A DNA stretch of 64,000 nt from Frankiaceae bacterium. Its GTDB lineage: Bacteria > Actinomycetota > Actinomycetes > BP-191. Position numbers and translations under genes: made by a program. Under the pieces are notes generated by a model. It ran no database searches and was not told the origin of the DNA. It saw only the letters and a list, made by a program, of their open reading frames with translations. Location: positions 1 through 64,000 of the forward strand of contig DATMES010000042.1 of NCBI GenBank assembly GCA_035556555.1. The letters run 5' to 3'. This document shows positions 43,323 to 53,400 of this stretch, in pieces. Positions within the stretch are counted from its first letter, which is position 1; each line of letters opens with the position of its first letter.

Positions 43323-44252
43323 CTAGTGCTGGCGAGCCGGGCCGGCGACGGTCACCGCGACGCCACCGGCGACGAGGCCGAAGCCGACGAGGAGCAGCAG
43401 CGCCACCGAGGCGTTGGAGCCCGTGGTCGGCAGGCGCGAGCCGAGGACCGCGGGCGGCGCCTGCGGCGTACGGGTGTACTTCACGCCCTTGACGCTCGGC
43501 GTCGTGGTCGGCGGCTCGGGCTTCTCCGACTCGGTCGGGAGGACCGACGGGGTGACGCAGGGCTCCTCGGGCGTCGGGACGCAGTCGGGCTCGCAGTCGT
43601 CCTCGGGCGTCGGGACGCAGTCCGGCTCGCAGTCGTCCTCGGGCGTCGAGACGCAGTCCGGCTCGCAGTCGTCCTGCGCGGTCGGGACGCACGGCGGCTC
43701 GGTCGTCGGCGACACGCTCGGCTGCGGCGTGCAGCCGGTGTGCGCGGGGTTCGTCTTGCCGATGCCCTGGTTGCGGTCGCACTCGTACCCGGCGTTGTGG
43801 TCGGAGCCGTCGGGCGCCTGGCCGGGCGGGTTCTTGTTGTCTGCCTTGCCGACGCAGCCGGCGCACGGCTTGCCGTTGGCCTCGCCGTCGCCCTTGCCGT
43901 TCTCCGACGGGGAGCCGTCGCGGGTCGAGCAGTACGCGCCGCAGTCGCCGCCGTTGTTGGCGCCGCCCTCGTTCATGTCGGCGTTGGACTTCGGCTGGGG
44001 CGAGGTCGTGGGCGCCGGGGACGGCTTGCCCTTCGCCTCGGCCTTGGCCTTGGGCTCCGCCTTCGCGGCCGGCTCGGCCTTGGCGTCGTTCTTCGGCTCG
44101 GCCTTGGCCTCGGCCTTCACCTCGGACTGGGACTGGGCCGGGCGGCCGCGGTCCTTGTCCTTGGACGTCTCGGCGGACGCGGCGGCGGGAAGGGCGAGGA
44201 GAGCGAACGCCGCGACGGCGGCGAACGAGTTTCGGGCAGCGCGCAACCCCAT
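43323..44252 (-). CDS. LPXTG surface protein with Lys/Ala linker and a conserved Cys-rich module
   Basis: 309 residues. Signal peptide to SAE at about 28; then a Lys/Ala/Glu/Pro-rich stretch (EVKAEAKAEPKNDAKAEP); a conserved Cys module (CAGCVGKADNKNPPGQ, then GYECDRNQGIG and NPAHTGC) that recurs in many actinobacterial surface proteins; three DDCEPDCV repeats; and RLPTTGSNAS, a membrane helix and a basic end. Sorting signal for sortase. Preceded by leader element copy 3 and a CUAAGGAG ribosome site. Confidence 0.85.
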   Translation of the reverse strand: MGLRAARNSFAAVAAFALLALPAAASAETSKDKDRGRPAQSQSEVKAEAKAEPKNDAKAEPAAKAEPKAKAEAKGKPSPAPTTSPQPKSNADMNEGGANNGGDCGAYCSTRDGSPSENGKGDGEANGKPCAGCVGKADNKNPPGQAPDGSDHNAGYECDRNQGIGKTNPAHTGCTPQPSVSPTTEPPCVPTAQDDCEPDCVSTPEDDCEPDCVPTPEDDCEPDCVPTPEEPCVTPSVLPTESEKPEPPTTTPSVKGVKYTRTPQAPPAVLGSRLPTTGSNASVALLLLVGFGLVAGGVAVTVAGPARQH

Positions 44253-44270
44253 GACGGACTCCTTAGGAAT

Positions 44271-44348
44271 CCGGGGCCGGTCTCACCACTTGCTCCCCGC
44301 GGCCTGGCCGGTGACCGAGATACGGCCGCGGATCGTCGCTTCCCCGAG
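44271..44348 (-). promoter_or_regulatory. Structured 5' leader element, copy 3 (pseudoknot candidate)
   Basis: Closing stem CGGGG/CCCCG, stem 2 CCGCGGCC/GGCCGCGG, stem 3 CGGUCACC/GGUGAGACCG; stems 2 and 3 are interleaved. The ribosome site CUAAGGAGUCC and ATG follow 18 bases after the element, so folding could influence initiation. Confidence 0.72.
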
Positions 44349-44466
44349 ACGAATGTGTACACCCGAAAGAGTGACAGAGAGTAGTACTTTGGTCAACGCT
44401 CCGTGAGCAGTAACTCTCGCTACGCCATTCGGCCTACGCCGCTCTTCCGCCCCCGAGCCGGGGTTA

Positions 44467-44529
44467 CTGGTGAGTAGCGACGTCGTGGCTCACCACTTCG
44501 TGCTCGGCCCACGTCGCTACTCACCAGTC
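44467..44529. terminator. Perfect 18-bp inverted repeat
   Basis: ACTGGTGAGTAGCGACGT and ACGTCGCTACTCACCAGT are exact complements separated by 27 bases. Lies between prfB (3' end, 30 bases off) and the third LPXTG gene's promoter. Probably terminates prfB, but the length of the arms suggests a repeat-type palindrome. Confidence 0.65.
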
Positions 44530-44558
44530 ACCTGCAGTCGGGGGACGAGTGGGGCGGG

Positions 44559-45671
<1,113 letters not shown>

Positions 45672-45729
45672 GGCGCAAGGGTACGGATTTCCCTACGGAA
45701 GCGCCTCCCCGGCGCTACCCTCCCCTGCC

Positions 45730-46047
45730 ATGGCGAGCAACGCGCAGACGGCCCGGCGGATCGCCGAGCTGCTCATGAAGAGGCCCGAGGTACGCGACCG
45801 CGCCCGGCGCGCGACCAAGGGCGACATCGGGCTGTCCAGGCGGCCCAACGCCCCCAAGCTCGTGACGATCGTCGTCGCCGTGCTGCTCACGGTCATCGGG
45901 CTCGCGGTGACGGAGGTCGTGGCGATCCAGCCGGTCATCGACCTGCTGGAGCAGGCCGAGCTGTCGCTGTCCGAGTCGCAGGGGTGGCTGGCGCTGCTCG
46001 CGTCGCCCGTCCTGCTGGTCCTCGGCTCGTTCTTCAGGGGGTTGTGA
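45730..46047 (+). CDS. Small two-helix membrane protein
   Basis: 105 residues. Basic N-terminus (RRIAELLMKRPEVRDRARRA), then two hydrophobic segments at about 44-64 (LVTIVVAVLLTVIGLAVTEV) and 85-103 (GWLALLASPVLLVLGSFF). Divergent from prfB. Its stop TGA overlaps the ATG of the broken next gene. Family unknown; similar small proteins accompany prfB in actinomycetes. Confidence 0.65.
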   Translation: MASNAQTARRIAELLMKRPEVRDRARRATKGDIGLSRRPNAPKLVTIVVAVLLTVIGLAVTEVVAIQPVIDLLEQAELSLSESQGWLALLASPVLLVLGSFFRGL

Positions 46048-46219
46048 TGCGTACGGCCCCAACCACGCCCCCCGCTACGTCACGATCCTCGTGGCCGTGA
46101 TCCTCGCGGCGCTCGGCGCGCTGTTCACGTGGGGGCCAGGGCCCGACACGGCGGGCGTGTGGCTGTTCGTGCTCTCGACCGTCGTCATGCTGCTCGGGGT
46201 GTTCGTCGCGGGGCTCTAG
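46046..46219 (+). pseudogene. Small membrane protein, frame broken just after the start codon
   Basis: The ATG at 46046 (inside TGATG) opens a frame that closes after 17 codons. The neighbouring frame reads YGPNHAPRYVTILVAVILAA, then LFTWGPGPDTAGVWLFVLST and VVMLLGVFVAGL with a clean stop, but has no start. Adding one base after ATGCG would join them into a 57-residue two-helix protein, so a one-base deletion or base-call error is the simplest explanation. Confidence 0.6.
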
Positions 46220-46239
46220 GAGGGTCCTGGGACGATCCG

Positions 46240-49200
46240 CTAGCTGTCCCGCTCGACGACCCTGAACGTCACGACGTTGCTCTGGACGTACCTGCCGGCG
46301 TCGTACGCGTAGAGCTCGACCCGGTACGAGTACGTCCCGACGGGCAGGACGAGGTCCCAGTGGGCAGCCGTGGGCTCCGTCGTCGTCGGGGCGATGTTCG
46401 AGTAGTCCCAGTAGTAGTAGTCGCGGTACAGGATGCTCCTGGTGTTCGCCGTGCCGGGTGCCACGGCGAGGGTCAGCCGGACGGCCTCTCCGTACGGCAC
46501 CTCCGACGCGGACACGCTGAGCTCGACACGCGGGACCACGGCGACGTAGTGGCCGTTCTCGGCCGGGCCCGTCGCCGGCAGCTCGGCGACGCCGTCGCCG
46601 GCGTACCGCAGCCGGAAGTAGCCACTCGTCCGCGCCGTCACCGCGAGCGCCACCGAGCCGTCCGCGGCGGTCGTCCCCGTCGCCTCCGCCGTGCAGGTGC
46701 CCGCGGCGCAGCGCTCCAGCGACACGGTGCGGCCGGCCAGGACGGCGCCGGTGTACTGCTGCCGCAGGACGGCGCGCATCTCCAGGATCCCGTCGTACGA
46801 CACCTGGTACGGGTAGCTCCACGACACGAACGCCGTCGCGATGCCGGGGGCCGCGGTCGTGTTCGCGGCGGCACTGGTGCCGATCTCGTTGGTGGCGCGG
46901 ACGCTGACGTCGTACGACAGCAGGTTGGTCAGCCCGGTGAACGTCACCGCCGCGGTCGACGTGACGGTCTTCGTGAGGTCGCCGACGGTGACGTCGTACG
47001 ACGTGATGGGGACGGGCTGGTACTCGTACGACGGGCGGAAGTACACGGTGAGAGAGCCGTCGGCGGGACGGACCTCACTGATGTGGGGTACCGCCGGCGG
47101 GAGCGCCAGCTTGACGACCGGGCCCCACATCGAGTGCGCGAAGCCGTCGCTCATCGTGACGATGACGACGCTGTTCGTCCGGTCGGGATAGTTCGACGCG
47201 GGCGACGACCACCAGACGATGTGGTACTTCCCGTCCGCGGCGGGCGCGGTCGCGCAGGCTTCGGCGTACTGCACCTTGACGCAGACGCGCGTGATCGTGT
47301 CCGGGTCGGTGGCGCCGGGCGCGGCCGCGACGACGAACTCCGTCGACGCCCCGATCCGCACCACCGTGTCCGGCAGCGGTGCCGCGACCGTCACGACCGG
47401 GGTGGGCCGGACGACGGTGAGGTGCTGGGTGTACGGAGGCGACGTGAAGCCGCCCGGCGTGTGCGCCGTGACGACCGCGCTGTGGAAGCCGTACGCGAGG
47501 TCGTGCCACGGCAGCGACCACGCGCCGTCGGCGCCCACCGTGGCCTCGCGCGCGACGCCACCGACGGTGACCGTGACGTGCGTCGGTGCGGCCGCTCCCG
47601 TCACCGGGGCGGTGGCCGTGCCGGTGAACACCAGCGCGGCAGGGGTCACCCCGACTCCGTACGCCGGGGCGGTCAGGCGCATCACGGGCACGGGGTTGTC
47701 GACGGTGACCCCGACACCCGCGGAGCGACCGGTCCGCCCGGACGTCTCGTACGCCGTGGCGGTGAGCTCCTGCGACCCGATCACGGCCCTGGTGTCCCAC
47801 GTCACGCCGTAGGGCGCCGTGATGTCCTCGCCGATGAGCTTGCCGTTCGCGAAGAACGCGACCCGTACCACCGACTGGCCGGTCGCGGTACTCGTGGCGG
47901 TGGCCGTCACCGGCACCGACGTCCCGGAGACGGTCGACGCCGCGGGCGAGGTGATCGCGACGGTCGGCGGCGGGTGCACGACCGTCAGCTCGACCGGCGC
48001 GGACCGCACGCTACGGCCGTTGGACGCCGCGGCGACCGCGACGACCCTGCGCGTGCCGGTGAACCGGCTCACGTCCCACGCGAGGGTGAACGGCGCCGTG
48101 CCGGACCCGCCGAGGTATCTCTCCCAGTTGTCCGTCACGTCGTAGTAGTAGACCTGAGTGATGGCGACGGAGGGATCGAGGGGGACGCTCGCGGCGGCGG
48201 TCAGCGTGACGGTCTCGGCGTTGATGCTCGCGCCGGCCTTCGGCGAGGTGATCGCGACCTCGGGGAGCGCGTTGGCGAAGCGCACGCGGTACGCCGCGGT
48301 CGTGTTGTACCGGCCGTACGCGTCGCTCGCGGCGACCTGGACGTCGTGGTCGCCGTTCGGCAGCTCGGTCGTGTCCCACGCCGCCGACCAGAGGTCGTTC
48401 CCGTCCCCGGAGCAGGTGCCGGTCCGCGCCACGCCGTCCACGATGAACTCGACGCACTGCACCGGCGCCAGCGTGACCGGATGCGGGGTGGCCTTCGCCA
48501 CGAACCGCGTGAGGCCCTTCACCGTCGCGCCTGCGACGGGCGACGACAGCGAGACCGTCGGCCCCAGCGACTTCGGCGTCGCCGACGCGGTGCCGGCGGG
48601 ACCCGTGCCGGCGGAGTTCGTGGCGCGGAGCGAGGCGGTGTACGTGACGTTGTTCTCCAGCCCGTTCATGGGCACGCTGCGCTCGCTGCCGAGGAGGACG
48701 TACGGGCCGCGGTTGCCCGCCGGCGACGTGAGGAGGAGGCGGTACGCCAGGATCGGCGCGCCGCCGTCCGACGCCGGCGGTGTCCACGACACGTCGACCC
48801 GCCCGTCACTGGCCTTCGCCGTGACGCGCGGTGCCGACGGCGCGACCGGCGCCGGGCGCGCTCCGGAGACCGTGACGCGAATGCCTGTGGAGGAGATCGC
48901 GCCGACCGTGATCTTGACGTAGTCGGGCGCGGTCCACGACGTGCCCGGCTCGAGCACCGCGGTGGACATGCTCTTGTCGCGCGGCGTCCCGTCGAGCAGC
49001 CAGCCGGGCCGCGCCGTGTCCTGCAGGTGCACGAGCACGCCGCCGGTCGCGCCCGCCGGCAGCCGCGCGTCCATGCCCGTCGGTCTTCGGTACTCGAGCC
49101 AGTACGACCGCGTCACGACGCGCGCGCTGTTCGCGACGACGACCACCGGCAGCGTGGACGGCCGTTCGAACGGCGGCAGCGTGAACGTCGACGACGACGT

Positions 49201-50160
49201 CTTCAGCACCCGCTTGCGCGAGCCGAGCCAGCCCAGCTTGTCCTTGCGGTAGCCGCTGAAGTGCGCGACGTACGACGTGCGGCCCATCGCGTCGTACGGG
49301 TCGCCGTACTCCGACGAGCGGCACGACCCGCTCAGCGTCACGGGCGTACCCGTCGCGGACTTGCAGGCGTACGACCGCGCGTGGCCGAGACCGTAGCTGT
49401 GGCCGAGCTCGTGGATCGTGGTGCGGCGGTCCATGACGCCGTTCAGCCAGACGATGTTGCCCGGCTCGTACGCCCACCCGGCGACGTTCTGCGTGTCGTA
49501 GCCGCCGCAGCGCGGGAAGTAGATCATCGTCCGCTGGAAGTTCGACGGGTCGTACTTCGAGCCGAGGTCGCGCGCCTTCTGCTCGGCGTCGTAGCGGAGC
49601 TGCTCGGCGTGGTTGTAGCACTGCCCGTCGTGCGGCCTGGGGATGCGCAGCCACGGCGTGACGACGCCGGCGAGGCCGGCCCTGCCGTACGACGCCTCGC
49701 GGAACCACTTGTCGTCGTCGCCGAAGATCTGCGCGGTCGCCTTGGCCTGCGTCATCGTGTCGCGGGTCGACCAGTACGCGAGGATGACCAGCACCGCGGA
49801 CGTGCCCGCGCTGCCGATCGTCGAGGCGGGCGCCAGCCGCGTGACCGACGTCGGGCTGAGCGCGCCCGTCGTGTAGCCCGCCGGCGCGGCGACGCGGACC
49901 TTGTCGCCGCTGGCGAGGCCGTGGCCCGCGGACAGGCGTAGCGGATACGCCTTGCCCGGCACGCGCAGGACGTCCGAGTAGGTGTGCGTGATGTCGCCGT
50001 GGCTGTCGAAGACGTCCTTCGCGAGGCGGTGGTACGTGCCGACGATGCTGACCGGCGCGGTGTCGAGCGCGGCCGCGGGTGTCGTCTGGAGCGCGGGGAC
50101 CGCGGCGGACGTCAGGAGGATGGCGAGCGCGAGCAAGGCGCGGCGCAGCGCTCGCGTCAT
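46240..50160 (-). CDS. Giant secreted zinc metalloprotease with Ig-like and fn3 tail
   Basis: 1306 residues. Signal peptide (ALLALAILLTSAAVPALQ), a prodomain with SIVGTYHRLAKDVFDSHG, and a catalytic domain with zinc motif TTIHELGHSYGLGHARSY (HExxHxxxxxH) and Met-turn YDAMGR, close to gametolysin/M11-type peptidases. Then a fn3 domain, five Ig-like domains of about 95 residues (each with .V.ITSP opening), another fn3 and a C-terminal beta domain. Paralogue of the next gene with the same architecture. Probably acts outside the cell on proteins. Confidence 0.8.
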   Translation of the reverse strand: MTRALRRALLALAILLTSAAVPALQTTPAAALDTAPVSIVGTYHRLAKDVFDSHGDITHTYSDVLRVPGKAYPLRLSAGHGLASGDKVRVAAPAGYTTGALSPTSVTRLAPASTIGSAGTSAVLVILAYWSTRDTMTQAKATAQIFGDDDKWFREASYGRAGLAGVVTPWLRIPRPHDGQCYNHAEQLRYDAEQKARDLGSKYDPSNFQRTMIYFPRCGGYDTQNVAGWAYEPGNIVWLNGVMDRRTTIHELGHSYGLGHARSYACKSATGTPVTLSGSCRSSEYGDPYDAMGRTSYVAHFSGYRKDKLGWLGSRKRVLKTSSSTFTLPPFERPSTLPVVVVANSARVVTRSYWLEYRRPTGMDARLPAGATGGVLVHLQDTARPGWLLDGTPRDKSMSTAVLEPGTSWTAPDYVKITVGAISSTGIRVTVSGARPAPVAPSAPRVTAKASDGRVDVSWTPPASDGGAPILAYRLLLTSPAGNRGPYVLLGSERSVPMNGLENNVTYTASLRATNSAGTGPAGTASATPKSLGPTVSLSSPVAGATVKGLTRFVAKATPHPVTLAPVQCVEFIVDGVARTGTCSGDGNDLWSAAWDTTELPNGDHDVQVAASDAYGRYNTTAAYRVRFANALPEVAITSPKAGASINAETVTLTAAASVPLDPSVAITQVYYYDVTDNWERYLGGSGTAPFTLAWDVSRFTGTRRVVAVAAASNGRSVRSAPVELTVVHPPPTVAITSPAASTVSGTSVPVTATATSTATGQSVVRVAFFANGKLIGEDITAPYGVTWDTRAVIGSQELTATAYETSGRTGRSAGVGVTVDNPVPVMRLTAPAYGVGVTPAALVFTGTATAPVTGAAAPTHVTVTVGGVAREATVGADGAWSLPWHDLAYGFHSAVVTAHTPGGFTSPPYTQHLTVVRPTPVVTVAAPLPDTVVRIGASTEFVVAAAPGATDPDTITRVCVKVQYAEACATAPAADGKYHIVWWSSPASNYPDRTNSVVIVTMSDGFAHSMWGPVVKLALPPAVPHISEVRPADGSLTVYFRPSYEYQPVPITSYDVTVGDLTKTVTSTAAVTFTGLTNLLSYDVSVRATNEIGTSAAANTTAAPGIATAFVSWSYPYQVSYDGILEMRAVLRQQYTGAVLAGRTVSLERCAAGTCTAEATGTTAADGSVALAVTARTSGYFRLRYAGDGVAELPATGPAENGHYVAVVPRVELSVSASEVPYGEAVRLTLAVAPGTANTRSILYRDYYYWDYSNIAPTTTEPTAAHWDLVLPVGTYSYRVELYAYDAGRYVQSNVVTFRVVERDS

Positions 50161-50304
50161 GTGCCCGACCCCCCAGCCGCAGAAGTACCTGCAACGTATG
50201 TCGCGCGCGCGCCCACGTCCGGTGTTTCGGCGGGTTCGGCCCCGAAGGTAAGGCGACGGTGACCGGCCCGCACCGGCTCGCCCCCCAACCCCCGAAATGA
50301 CCAC

Positions 50305-50330
50305 TGTGTCCCCTCACGCGAGGGGACACA
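50305..50330. terminator. Strong stem-loop between the protease genes
   Basis: TGTGTCCCCTC pairs perfectly with GAGGGGACACA around ACGC. Located downstream of the second protease and upstream of the first on the minus strand, so it probably ends the upstream transcript. Confidence 0.75.
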
Positions 50331-50348
50331 GGTGATCCTTTACGGATT

Positions 50349-50399
50349 CCCTGCAGGTCAGTCGCCCAGTCTCGAGCGTGGTGATCTCCAAGGAACGAG
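50349..50399 (+). repeat. Dispersed repeat family C, copy 3
   Basis: Diverged copy: CCCAGTCTCGAGCGTGGTGA then TCTCCAAGGAACGAG, ending in the same GAACGAG as copy 4. Lies in the gap between the two metalloprotease genes. Confidence 0.55.
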
Positions 50400-50451
50400 G
50401 GGATCGGGGCGCGACCGGCCGCACTGCTCGCCGCGGCGCCGTCTGGCGGTC

Positions 50452-53400
50452 CTACGTGACCTTGACCGTGCGGGCGGTCGAGTAGCCCGCCAGGTGGTCG
50501 GTGTCGCCGAGGAAGGCGAGCCGGTACGTGTACGTCCCGCGCGCCGTGGGCCGCACCGCGAACGACACCGTGCCGGTCGTGCCGAGCGTCTTGTACGTCA
50601 CGTTCTTCCAGCCGGTGCTGTACAGCCGCTGCAGGTACGCCCGCTTGCCGGAGTGCGCGGGCGCGACCTTGCCGGAGACCGTGGCACTGCCGCCGAGCAG
50701 CATCGACGTGCGGGAGATCGCGCTCGTGACGTACGCCCTGACCTGCGCCCGCACGGCCGTCGTCGTGACCGTCGGGAACTGGTCGGTGGTCTTCACGTAC
50801 CGCAGCTTCAGGTCGCGGTGCATCTTCGGCGTGTACGCGATCGACACCGCGCCGGTCGCGGACGTGATGCCCGACTTCCCGGTGTACGCGCACGTGGCCG
50901 ACCCCGGCGCGCAGGCGAGGAGCTGCACGGTACGTCCTGGCAACGGCGCGGTCGTGCCCGCGACGGTGAGCTTGCCGGTGACGGTCACGGCCTTGCCGTA
51001 CGTCACGGTGGCCGGCGACACGGCGCGGGTCAGCGCGGTGCTGCCGGGGATGACCGTGTTGCCCACCGTCGAGAACGCGCCGGTGCCCGCGGCGTTGACG
51101 GCCGCGACGGTGAACGCGTACGCCGTGCCGTTGGCCAGCCCGGTGAAGACGAACGGCGACGACGCGGCCTGCTTCGTCACCGCGCCGGTCTTGACGACGT
51201 AGCCGGTGATCGCGCTGCCGCCGTCGTTGGCCGGCGCGGTCCACGAGACGGTCGCGCTGCCGTTGGTGCTGGCGGCCGCGCTGACGCCGGTGGGCGCGCC
51301 GGGCTTGGCGATGACGGTGACGGAGACGACGCCGGTCTCGCCGGAGTCGAAGTTCTCGTCGAACACCGTGGCGCTGATGACGTGCTGGCCCGGCGTCGCC
51401 TGCCACGTCGCGGTGAAGACCCCGCCGGCGTCCGGCGCCTCGTCCCACTCCAGGGTCTCGCCGTCCACGACGAACTGCGCGAACGACACCGGGCTGCCGG
51501 TCCCCGGGTCGGGTGAGCCGACGACGACGAGGTCGAACGCGCCGGCGTTGACGGTGGCGCCGTTCGTGGGCGCCACCATGACGGCGCTCGGCTCCGGCGG
51601 CGGCACGGTGAACGTGATCGTCGCCGACTCCCCGACGCGCCCCGCCTCGTCGACCGCGGTCGCGACGACGGTGTGCTGGCCGGTGAAGCCGCTCCACCCG
51701 ACGGTGTACGGGCCCGGTGCGGCGATGGCGTCGAGCGGGAAGCCGTCCACGGAGAACGTCACCGACTCGATGGGCGAGCCGCTCTGCGCGTTCGGCGTCG
51801 CGGTCGCGGCGAGCTGCACGACACCGTCGACGACGGCGAAGTCCGCGGGCGAGGTGATGGCCACGGTGGGCACCGGGTTCGCGACGGTGACGGAGCGCGT
51901 GGCACTGGTCGCGGTGCGGCCGTTGACGTCGTACGCCACCGCCGTCAGCGTGTGCGCGCCGACGAGCGAGCCGGTGTCCCACGTCGTGGCGTACGGCGCG
52001 TCGTAGTCGCTGCCGAGGTACGTCGAGCCGTCCAGGTAGAACTCGACCTGCGAGATGTCCGCGTTGCTGACCGGGCTCGGCGTCGCGGCCGCCGTGACCT
52101 CGACGGCGCTGCCGAGGACGGTGGCGCCCTCGGCCGGCGCGGTGACGGAGACGGACGGCACCGGGTGGTCGAACGTCACGTGCACGGGGGCCGACGTGCC
52201 GGAGCGGCCGTTGGTGTCGTACGCCTTCGCGACGACGTCGTAGCCGCCGTTGAGCATCGTGGCGTCCCACTCGGCGGCGTACGGCGCGGTGTCGCCGCCG
52301 TAGCCGATGGCGGTGCCGTCGGTGAGCTCGTAGGAGACCCACTGGATCGGGGCGTCGCCGCCCGCGGCCGGCTCGGCCGTCGCCTGGAGGGTGACGACGT
52401 CGTCGGTGGTGACGGTCCCGTCGAGCGGCAACGTGATCGCCACGGTCGGCTTGGGCGTCGCGACGGTGACGTCGACCGCGGCCGACGTCCTGTAGCGGTT
52501 GTTCTCGTCGTACGCCGTCGCCGTGATCGTGTGCGGGCCGTCGTCGGTCCACGTCGAGTCCCACTGCACGCTGTACGGCGCCGTGGAGTCCCAGTCCACG
52601 CCCTGGCCGTCCACCTCGAACGACACGCCGTCGATGCTCGCGAGCGACACGGGGTGCGGCGACGCGGTCGCGCTGAGCGTGACGAGGCCGCCGATCGTGG
52701 CGCCGTTCGCCGGCGCGGTGACGGAGACGCTGGGCAGCTGGGCGTTGGGGATCGCGGGGACCGGGGTGCTGGCGGGGCCGGTGCCGGCGGCGTTGCGCGC
52801 GGCGACGGCGAACGTGTACTCGACGCCGTTGGTCAGCGACCCGGCGGTCAGCGTCGTCCCTTCCACGGTCTGCGTCGTGCCGCCGGGCTGGCGCGTGACG
52901 ACGTAGTCCTGGATCGTCGCGCCGCCGTTCGACGTCGGCGGGTCCCAGGAGACCTTCACGGAGCCGTCGCCGCCGAGGGCGGAGACGTTGAGCGGGACGC
53001 TCGGGACGACCGGCGGGTCGGCGCCACCCTTGACCGTGACGACGGCGCCGGTCGCGCTGACCGCGCCGACGGAGATGCGGACGCCCTCGGGACTGGTCCA
53101 CGCGCCGCCGGGCGGGATGACCGCGTCGGAGTACGTGTTCTGCGGCGAGACGTCGAGGAGGAACGGCCCGCCGCCCGCGCTGATCCCGCTGTCCTTCATG
53201 TGCACGAGGACGCCGCCGGTGGCACCGGAAGGGAGCGCGTTGTCGTAGCCGATGGCCTGGCGGTACTCGACCCAGTACGAGCGCGCCGTGCCCGCGACCC
53301 CGGCCACCGCCGCCAGCGGCTGCGCGCCCGCGGTCTCGAACGGCGGCAGCGTGAACGTCGTCTCCGCCGACGTCAGCGTCCGCTTGCGGCCGGTCAGCCA

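Noticed and set aside
41837-44348. Leader elements as ydaO (c-di-AMP) or GEMM (c-di-GMP) riboswitches
   Set aside because: The conserved motifs I remember for those classes are not present; the identity is left open rather than assigned.
46129-49941. A very long open frame antisense to the first metalloprotease gene
   Set aside because: It lies in the complementary frame of a gene with clear domains, is extremely rich in Arg, Gly and Val and has no recognisable motif; such shadow frames are expected in GC-rich DNA.
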